Source: Paracoccaceae bacterium (lineage in GTDB: Bacteria > Pseudomonadota > Alphaproteobacteria > Rhodobacterales > Rhodobacteraceae). From it: 64,000 bases of DNA. The notes beneath the pieces were generated by a model. It did no database searches. It was not told where the DNA came from and saw only the letters and a list, made by a program, of their open reading frames with translations. Shown here piece by piece: positions 56,916 through 64,000 of the stretch (position 1 is its first letter; the number at the start of each line of letters is the position of its first letter). A program made the position numbers and the translations under genes. The stretch is from the NCBI GenBank assembly GCA_026709265.1, contig JAPOTI010000013.1, positions 1 to 64,000 on the forward strand, in the 5' to 3' direction.

Positions 56916-57272
56916 CTTTCGTCACCTTGTGAATTATGAAGCGCATTGCTACAGCGCATGCAGACAATAGTCTCTGCCAGGGCCCTATCCCGCTGGCGTA
57001 ACTATCCCGACCGATCAGTGAATTCAAGCCTGTTGAAATGGGCGGGTGGCCGTCGCCTGATACGGTGTCTGGATTTTGACGGAAACCGGGTGACAGCCGC
57101 AAAGATCATCATCAATTGCACGACCTGCGCACTGACGAACCGGCGCTGCTCACGATCCATCATCATAGACAATGATGCGACTTCGTCTTATGCTGATTTG
57201 CGATGCACAGACGTTGGCAATCTCGCGATCTCAACATTGTACCCTCATGCGACCGGGAAATAAAAATGGGGG

Positions 57273-57364
57273 ATTATATACTTAACTACCCAAAACACTA
57301 CATATTCTATTATCAATCACTCGTAACCACTACGTATAGTACGATGGGTAGCCAAGTATATAAT
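57273..57364. promoter_or_regulatory. large inverted repeat upstream of the TRAP transporter genes
   Basis: ATTATATACTTAACTACCC (57273-57291) and GGGTAGCCAAGTATATAAT (57346-57364): 17/19 complementary. Confidence 0.7.
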
Positions 57365-57373
57365 TCCCTAAAA

Positions 57374-58438
57374 ATGAGAATGTTCACCAAGTTTCGTAAA
57401 ACTTGTGCAATTCTTGGTGCTGTTGTGACGTTCCTCGTTGCGGCCATAACCACGTCGACGGCGGAGACAATCCGCTATGCCGACAGCGATCCGTCGAGCT
57501 GTCTGCGCTGCCGTTTCCTGATCGAAAGCTATTTTCCTGCGCTTGAGGATGCGACCGACGGAGAATTGCAGGTGCAAGGGTTGTTTGGTGCCGTTGTTGG
57601 CTCGAACAAGGAAAATCTTAAACTGACCCGCGACGGCGTGGTCCAGCTCAGCGCCACTTTCGTTGGCTATCACAACAATATTTTTCCAGCACAATCAGCC
57701 TTTGATCTTTTTTCTCGTGGACCCCGGGAATTTGCCAATCAACTCTATTTTTATCGTCAGGCTTACGCACGCATTCCCGAGATTCAGGATGAACTCGCCG
57801 CACAGAATCTCAAGTTGATCATGATCAATCCCTTACTTCATCTTGCCTTCGCTTCGCGCAATGAGATTGAATCCATCAGTGACATTCGCGGCCATAAATG
57901 GCGGGCCGGCACCAAATTGTTGTTGCGTAACCTCCGGTCAGCTGGTGCCTCTCCCGTATCGGTTCCTTGGAGTGAAGTTTATATCGCCTTGCAAACAGGT
58001 GCGATTGACGGCGTCCTGACCAACTATGACGGACTCGACAATGCAAAATTCCATGAGCCTGCACCACATATTCTGATCTCTCCTGAACTGTGGATGGCGA
58101 ACCCGATGATCACCATTGTCAATCGTGATTACTGGGACAGTTTGCCACCGCACGTGCAGCAGATATGGGAAAAGACATCGCAGGAAGCAGAGTTGGAATG
58201 GGGCCAACGGTTGCAGGCTGCACGCTCAAACATCATCAATTCGCAGCGGGAACTCGGTGTCACTATCAATGAACTTTCCGAGACCGATCTGGTCAATTGG
58301 GAAAATGCTGCAAATCTCGATGAGATTGAAACCCTATGGATTGCCGAGGCCAGGGCCGCGGGACTGGAGAATGCCGCCGGTGTCCTCATGACGCTCAAGG
58401 AAATCCATCAGGAAGCCCTCGCACGCGACAATCAATGA
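57374..58438 (+). CDS. TRAP transporter substrate-binding protein (DctP family)
   Basis: Signal peptide; RGHKWRAGTKLLLRNLRSAGASPVSVPWSEVYIALQTGAIDGVLTNYDGL. Confidence 0.9.
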   Translation: MRMFTKFRKTCAILGAVVTFLVAAITTSTAETIRYADSDPSSCLRCRFLIESYFPALEDATDGELQVQGLFGAVVGSNKENLKLTRDGVVQLSATFVGYHNNIFPAQSAFDLFSRGPREFANQLYFYRQAYARIPEIQDELAAQNLKLIMINPLLHLAFASRNEIESISDIRGHKWRAGTKLLLRNLRSAGASPVSVPWSEVYIALQTGAIDGVLTNYDGLDNAKFHEPAPHILISPELWMANPMITIVNRDYWDSLPPHVQQIWEKTSQEAELEWGQRLQAARSNIINSQRELGVTINELSETDLVNWENAANLDEIETLWIAEARAAGLENAAGVLMTLKEIHQEALARDNQ

Positions 58439-58959
58439 GCAGATCGCAGAACAGACATCATGCACGATCGGAGCGATCGGCACACAAAATTGTCAGAGGC
58501 GGGGGACGATTACTCAGCCGGGTCAATGCCTGTTTCGCAACCATTGGTGGGTGGCTGCTGCTGCTGACTGCCATCATGCTGACCGTTGATGTGACGTTCC
58601 GCAATCTGTTCGAACCGTTGCAGATGATTCCTCTTCTCTCGGTCTTTGCCCTGATCGCTGTTACCTATTTTGGCCTTTCGGCAACCGAAGAAATTGACGG
58701 ACATGTGAGCCTCAAGTTCCTTGTGACCCGGTTGACCAGCCCGTTTCGGCACATTGTCAATGTCCTCACTGTCATGGGGAGTGGATTGCTGGCTGTCGCC
58801 CTGATCACCAATGCCGTCGACAGTTTCATCACGGGGGAAGGCAGCGAAGGTGCCCTCACATTCAAGCTCTGGCCAATCAAATTTGCCATGGTTGTCGGTG
58901 CTGCTTTGTTTTTTGCCGAAACCTGCCGCAAAATGATGACCCGTCAGCCGTCTGCGTGA
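58435..58959 (+). CDS. TRAP transporter small permease (DctQ family)
   Basis: Four TM segments, ATGA overlap with the DctP gene. Confidence 0.82.
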   Translation: MSRSQNRHHARSERSAHKIVRGGGRLLSRVNACFATIGGWLLLLTAIMLTVDVTFRNLFEPLQMIPLLSVFALIAVTYFGLSATEEIDGHVSLKFLVTRLTSPFRHIVNVLTVMGSGLLAVALITNAVDSFITGEGSEGALTFKLWPIKFAMVVGAALFFAETCRKMMTRQPSA

Positions 58960-59164
58960 TTGCGATTACACATGTCATCAGGCCATCTTGAGATTCCTTG
59001 CAGCCGGCACAATCATGATCAGCATGTCCCGCGCCATGTCTGCATGCCCACGAATCGTGCCGGTCAAAATCAGGAGAGCTGCTTGCTTAAGAATGAGACC
59101 CTTCTGCAATTTTTGGTGCCATGAATTGGACAGGCGGGTCAGGACATAAAGGGCTGGAGCATTT

Positions 59165-60487
59165 GTGGACCCATTGACGTCTGGAATTCTGTGCGGAATC
59201 CTGCTGCTCTTCCACTTTGGAATTGGCGTGAGCATTGGCCTGTCGTTCATTCTCTCCGGGTTTGTGGTTTCACTGATGCTGCTGGGAGTCGCAGCGTCAC
59301 TCTCGCTGCTTGGTGAGGCCGCCTATAGCGCGATCGCGCGCCCGAGTTGGGCTGCCATACCGCTCTTCATTCTGATGGGCTGCTTCTGCGCCCGCGGCGG
59401 GCTCGCCAGGATGGCCTATCTTGGAACCTATGCCCTGGCACGCAAATTGCCAGGTGCGCTGATGATCGCAACCTGTTTGAGTTGCGGACTCTTCGGTGCG
59501 ATTTCCGGCTCGTCAGTTGCAACCACCGCTTTGTTTGGGAGAATCGCATTACCGGAGATGCTCAGATTCAACTATGATTCGGCACTTTCGGCAGGTTGCA
59601 TCGCTGCGGCGGGCACTTTCGCTTCAATGATTCCACCCAGCATTTTGCTGATTATCTATGCGATGTTCACACATCAATCGGTGGTCGAACTGTTTGCTGC
59701 CGGGATTATTCCGGCACTCCTCACAATCGCCGCCTATTGTCTGACCATATTCGTTTTGGTCAGAAGAAAACCGTTTCTGGCACCGGCCAGAGATCCGACC
59801 GAGATTCTGGGAGCCGATATCAGTCGGCGGCGCGCAGTCACGGGCATGTGGCCAATCTTCATCATCGCCGGGATCGTTCTGGTTGGTCTTTATGGGGGAT
59901 TCTTCACACCAACAGAAGCTGCTGCCGTTGGAGCCATTGCGAGTCTGGTGGTGGCATTCGGCTTGCGCCCGAATGCCTGGCAAACGACGCTCATCAACAG
60001 TCTGCATGAATCGGCACGCATAACAGCGATGCTGTTTCTCCTTGTTATCGGCGCACTTTACTTCAGTCGTGTGGCAGCGATTACCGGATTCCCCCAGGAG
60101 ATTGCCCGTACGGTCACTTCTTGGGCATTACCGCCATTCGCCGTTCTCCTCGCAGTGATGCTGATCGTCTTTATCCTCGGAATGTTCATGGTTCCGGTCG
60201 GTATTTTCGCACTGACCTTGCCGATTATGTTGCCGGTCTTGCTTGAGCTCGGTTACGACCCGGTCTGGTTTGGTGTCATCATGCTCAAACTCACCGAAAT
60301 CGGCGCTGTCACTCCTCCCGTTGGCCTCAATATCTTCGCGATGAAAGCCGCCTGCCCTCCATCCGCGCGTCTTGGGCTGGGTGATATCTCGCGTGGCTGT
60401 GCAATTTTCATCATTGTCGATCTGTGCATTCTTGCGGCCCTTGTTGCGTTTCCAAATCTTGCCTTGTGGCTCCCCAGCCTGTTGTGA
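59165..60487 (+). CDS. TRAP transporter large permease (DctM family)
   Basis: ~12 TMs; GCFCARGGLARMAYL, GAISGSSVATTALFG, GGFFTPTEAAAVGAI, ITPPVGLN-like VTPPVGLNIFAMK. Confidence 0.93.
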   Translation: MDPLTSGILCGILLLFHFGIGVSIGLSFILSGFVVSLMLLGVAASLSLLGEAAYSAIARPSWAAIPLFILMGCFCARGGLARMAYLGTYALARKLPGALMIATCLSCGLFGAISGSSVATTALFGRIALPEMLRFNYDSALSAGCIAAAGTFASMIPPSILLIIYAMFTHQSVVELFAAGIIPALLTIAAYCLTIFVLVRRKPFLAPARDPTEILGADISRRRAVTGMWPIFIIAGIVLVGLYGGFFTPTEAAAVGAIASLVVAFGLRPNAWQTTLINSLHESARITAMLFLLVIGALYFSRVAAITGFPQEIARTVTSWALPPFAVLLAVMLIVFILGMFMVPVGIFALTLPIMLPVLLELGYDPVWFGVIMLKLTEIGAVTPPVGLNIFAMKAACPPSARLGLGDISRGCAIFIIVDLCILAALVAFPNLALWLPSLL

Positions 60488-60591
60488 TCTGCCAGGCATA
60501 ACTTGACGTGAAGTCGTTATTGTCTCAATGAGCTGAATTGATTAGCAAGGGATCCTCCGGTCATTGGAGAGTTTGCAGACGAGGCTGGCAC

Positions 60592-61014
60592 ATGCATTTC
60601 ATTCCATATCTCACCTTCAACGGAAATTGCCGTGAGGCATTACAGCGATATGCCGAAATTTTCAGTGGGGACATTGTTGCCATGCAACGATTTGGTGACG
60701 AGGAAAGTTGTCGTTCAATGCCTGCGGAGACCCAGGAATTGATCATGTTCGGTCATTTGAAAGCCAATGAGGCCGTGTTGTTTGCATCCGATGATCCTTC
60801 AAACAGCTATGAGCTTCCCCAGAGCATGCATATCTCCGTCAGTTTTCCGACCGTGTTGCAGGCGAAAGAGGTTTTTGACCAGCTGAATGATGGTGGTGAG
60901 ACGCTGATGCCGTTTGAGAAGACCTTTTTTTCCGCGGGTTTTGGCATGACAAGGGATTGTTTTGGTATCTTGTGGATGGTGAATGTCAACGATCCTGATT
61001 CCGACTATTATTGA
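60592..61014 (+). CDS. VOC/PhnB-like glyoxalase-fold protein
   Basis: [29 protein letters not shown]...[18 protein letters not shown]...[15 protein letters not shown]. Confidence 0.88.
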   Translation: MHFIPYLTFNGNCREALQRYAEIFSGDIVAMQRFGDEESCRSMPAETQELIMFGHLKANEAVLFASDDPSNSYELPQSMHISVSFPTVLQAKEVFDQLNDGGETLMPFEKTFFSAGFGMTRDCFGILWMVNVNDPDSDYY

Positions 61015-61034
61015 GCCCGGTCCAGGTTGTCCTG

Positions 61035-61829
61035 ATGACAACACGCATTGATCAGCGATTTGCATCGCTCCGGCAGGCCAATCGAAAGGCTTTCGTCACT
61101 TATATCATGGCCGGTGATCCGGATGCGGAATCGTCAATGGAGCTCCTGCTGGGTTTGCCAAAGGCTGGCGCAGACATTATCGAAATGGGCTTTCCCTTTA
61201 CCGACCCGATGGCTGATGGGCCGACCATTCAACAGGCCGGAAACCGCGCACTGGCTAATGGGCAAACACTGATCAAGACCCTGGATCAGGTACGGGTTTT
61301 CCGTCGTGAAGATGACACGACACCCGTCGTTCTGATGGGTTACTATAATCCCATCCATCATATCGGCTCAGTGGAGTTTCTCAACGCCGCCAAATCGGCC
61401 GGTGTTGACGGATTGATCATTGTCGATTTACCTCCCGAAGAAGATCAGGAACTCTGTCTGCCGGCAATGGAAATCGGTTTGAATTTCATCAGGCTTGCGA
61501 CACCAACAACACACGCACGGCGCCTTCCCGTTGTGCTCCATAATACGAGTGGATTCGTCTACTATGTCTCGATTACCGGGGTTACCGGAGCCGGTATCCC
61601 GCAAACAGAAGCTGTCGAGCATGATGTTGCCCGAATCAAGGCGGCCACAGAATTGCCGGTCTGCGTCGGATTCGGTATCAAAACGCCTGAAGTTGCACGC
61701 AAGATTGCACAGACAGCCGATGGGGTCGTCGTCGGTTCATCGATTGTCGAGAGACAGGGGCGCAGGGAATCACCTGAATCGATCCTGGGATTCGTATCAG
61801 AACTCGCCGATGGTGCGCATGGTTGTTGA
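61035..61829 (+). CDS. trpA: tryptophan synthase alpha chain
   Basis: [82 protein letters not shown]. Confidence 0.96.
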   Translation: MTTRIDQRFASLRQANRKAFVTYIMAGDPDAESSMELLLGLPKAGADIIEMGFPFTDPMADGPTIQQAGNRALANGQTLIKTLDQVRVFRREDDTTPVVLMGYYNPIHHIGSVEFLNAAKSAGVDGLIIVDLPPEEDQELCLPAMEIGLNFIRLATPTTHARRLPVVLHNTSGFVYYVSITGVTGAGIPQTEAVEHDVARIKAATELPVCVGFGIKTPEVARKIAQTADGVVVGSSIVERQGRRESPESILGFVSELADGAHGC

Positions 61830-61901
61830 TTGTGATTATCCCGCATTCGATGACCATGTCCTGGGACTCGGTCAGATGTGGAAGATTGAAAGTGAAGTCA
61901 A

Positions 61902-63065
61902 ATGACGACCATCACCAATATCGATGATCTGAAACGTCTTTACCGCCGCCGGGTTCCACGGATGTTCTATGATTATGCCGAATCCGGCAGTTGGACCGAA
62001 CAGACATTTCATGCCAATGTCACGGACTTTTCCCGGATTCGTCTTCGCCAGCGTGTTGCCGTGGATCTGAGTGATCGCAGCACGTCTTCGACAATGGTTG
62101 GCCAGGATGTCGCCATGCCGGTGGCGCTTGCCCCTGTTGGCATGACCGGAATGCAATCTGCCGATGGTGAGATCAAGGCGGCACGTGCAGCGGCCAAGTT
62201 TGGTATTCCTTTTACTCTTTCAACCATGTCAATTTGCTCAATCGAAGATGTCGCGCAAAAGGCCGAAAGGGGATTTTGGTTTCAACTCTATGTGATGCGC
62301 GATCAGACCTTCGTCGAAAGCCTGATCGGACGTGCCCAGGATGCTGGTTGTCGTGCTCTGGTTTTGACGCTCGACCTGCAGGTTCTTGGTCAAAGGCACA
62401 AGGATATCAAGAACGGACTTTCGGCACCGCCTCGCCCGACCCTGACTGTCATGGCGGACCTCTCCACCAAATGGCGCTGGATGGCGGGAATGGCAAAAAC
62501 GCCGCGGCGAAGCTTCGGCAATATCATCGGTCACGTCCAGGGTGTGAAAGACACATCATCCCTGATGGACTGGACGGCTTCACAATTCGACCCTTCTCTG
62601 AACTGGGACAAGGTCAAGAAAATCAGGCGGATGTGGAACGGCCCTTTCATTCTCAAGGGTATTCTGGACAGTGAAGACGCACGACGTGCTGTTGACTGCG
62701 GTGCCGATGCGCTCATTGTCTCAAACCATGGCGGCCGGCAACTTGATGGTGCATTGTCTTCAGTTCGTATGCTGCCTGCTATAGTCGATGCAGTGGGAGA
62801 TTCGATTGAGATCCATTTTGATTCGGGCATCAGGTCAGGGCAGGATGTGTTGAAAGCGCTCGCACTCGGCGCAAGGGGCACCTATATTGGCCGTGCCTAT
62901 ATTTACGGTTTGGGCGCAATGGGAGAAGCGGGTGTCCGTGCTTCACTTGATGTGATCCATAAGGAACTTGATACCACAATGGCATTGTGCGGCAGAACAC
63001 GCGTCGGTGACCTCAATCATGACAATCTCATCATGGAACCCGGTTTCACCACAGTGACAAATTAG
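61902..63065 (+). CDS. lldD: FMN-dependent L-lactate dehydrogenase/alpha-hydroxy-acid oxidase
   Basis: [104 protein letters not shown]. Confidence 0.95.
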   Translation: MTTITNIDDLKRLYRRRVPRMFYDYAESGSWTEQTFHANVTDFSRIRLRQRVAVDLSDRSTSSTMVGQDVAMPVALAPVGMTGMQSADGEIKAARAAAKFGIPFTLSTMSICSIEDVAQKAERGFWFQLYVMRDQTFVESLIGRAQDAGCRALVLTLDLQVLGQRHKDIKNGLSAPPRPTLTVMADLSTKWRWMAGMAKTPRRSFGNIIGHVQGVKDTSSLMDWTASQFDPSLNWDKVKKIRRMWNGPFILKGILDSEDARRAVDCGADALIVSNHGGRQLDGALSSVRMLPAIVDAVGDSIEIHFDSGIRSGQDVLKALALGARGTYIGRAYIYGLGAMGEAGVRASLDVIHKELDTTMALCGRTRVGDLNHDNLIMEPGFTTVTN

Positions 63066-63172
63066 GGCAAGACGGCTCTTGCACTCGAGACGCATTCAAA
63101 GATAAAGGCGCGTTTCAGTTGGCATACACCCTTGGAGGATGCCAGCTTGCAACTGAACTGGAGATACATATC

Positions 63173-63817
63173 ATGGCTAGCGAGATCCCAGATCTCAGCG
63201 TCGAACTGCGTTCGGGGACAGGCAAGGGGGCCGCCCGTCAAGCAAGGCGCACGGGATTTGTACCGGGAATCGTCTATGGGGGTGGCATTGATCCCATGGC
63301 GATCCAGATCGACTTCAACTATCTTCTCAAGCGACTTAATCAGGGTCGCTTTCTGTCGACTCTCTTCAATCTCAAGATCGCCGGGCAGCAGGATGTCCGG
63401 GTGATTTGTCGTTCGGTGCAACGGCATGTCGTCAAGGACCTGCCATTGCATGTCGATTTCATGCGGCTGAAGGACGGTTCCCAAATCAACCTCTTTATTC
63501 CGGTGCGCTTCATCAATGAACAGGACTCCCCTGGCCTGCGCCGTGGCGGTGTCCTGACTGTTGTGCGTGGTGAGATTGATCTGGTCGTCAATGCCGGCAA
63601 TATTCCGGCTGAGATTGTCGCTGATATCTCAGGGCTTGATGTGGGCGATGTGGTAACGATTTCCAAGATTGAACTCCCCGAAGGCACGCGCCCGCGCATT
63701 GCCGATCGCGATTTTGTGATTGCCAATATCTCGGCACCATCAAGCTTGCGCTCAGCAGACGAGGAAGAGGAAATCGAAGAAGAGGAAACGGAAGACGACA
63801 ACACAGAAGAAGAATGA
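63173..63817 (+). CDS. rplY: 50S ribosomal protein L25/general stress protein Ctc
   Basis: L25 N-terminal domain, TL5/Ctc C-terminal domain, acidic tail [19 protein letters not shown]. Confidence 0.95.
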   Translation: MASEIPDLSVELRSGTGKGAARQARRTGFVPGIVYGGGIDPMAIQIDFNYLLKRLNQGRFLSTLFNLKIAGQQDVRVICRSVQRHVVKDLPLHVDFMRLKDGSQINLFIPVRFINEQDSPGLRRGGVLTVVRGEIDLVVNAGNIPAEIVADISGLDVGDVVTISKIELPEGTRPRIADRDFVIANISAPSSLRSADEEEEIEEEETEDDNTEEE

Positions 63818-63909
63818 ATCATCCCGGCCCCTCCATCGGGGTGAATCGACCGCATACGAATTCCCATGAATCCAGGTGGAAACACCGGTGAATTGAGAAT
63901 CGCAGACAG

Positions 63910-64000
63910 ATGAAACTGATTATCGGACTTGGTAATCCCGGCCAACAATATGAAGGTCATCGGCACAATATCGGCTTTATGGCTGTCGACCGGATTGCTT
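63910..64000 (+). CDS. pth: peptidyl-tRNA hydrolase (5' part, truncated by window end)
   Basis: [30 protein letters not shown]. Confidence 0.93.
   Translation, partial: MKLIIGLGNPGQQYEGHRHNIGFMAVDRIA

Noticed and set aside
61035-61829. Isolated trpA (no trpB adjacent) as unusual
   Set aside because: Split trp loci are common; nothing else distinctive here.

Overview
The window splits into two parts. (1) About 1-35.2 kb looks like the right-hand portion of a GC-rich integrated mobile element (ICE or integrated conjugative plasmid). It abuts the 3' end of a tRNA-Ser(GCT) and has a tyrosine integrase, an AlpA-like regulator and a RepC-like replication protein at that end. Its cargo resembles an IncI/Dot-Icm (MPF_I) conjugation system with a type IVb pilus: a DotB/TraJ-like ATPase translationally coupled to an IcmT/TraK-like protein, a PilN-like lipoprotein secretin with a large coiled-coil insertion, a possible PilO-like protein, three tandem prepilin-headed repeat proteins that each carry a CxGC motif at or near the C-terminus, a DsbC-like thioredoxin-fold protein and a lytic-enzyme-like secreted protein. 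It also has topoisomerase III, a strawberry-notch-like helicase and a PcfJ-like protein. The relaxase, coupling protein and remaining T4SS genes are not in the window and may lie to the left. (2) About 35.3-64 kb is alphaproteobacterial-type chromosome: a glycerol ABC transporter (glpVSTPQ plus DUF2160), a reductive pyrimidine/hydantoin catabolism cluster with its ABC transporter, truA, a photolyase, ileS, ychF (apparently with an ATT start codon or an indel), a TRAP transporter behind a large inverted repeat, a VOC protein, trpA, lldD, rplY and the start of pth. All assignments come from reading translations and motifs. No database search was run.
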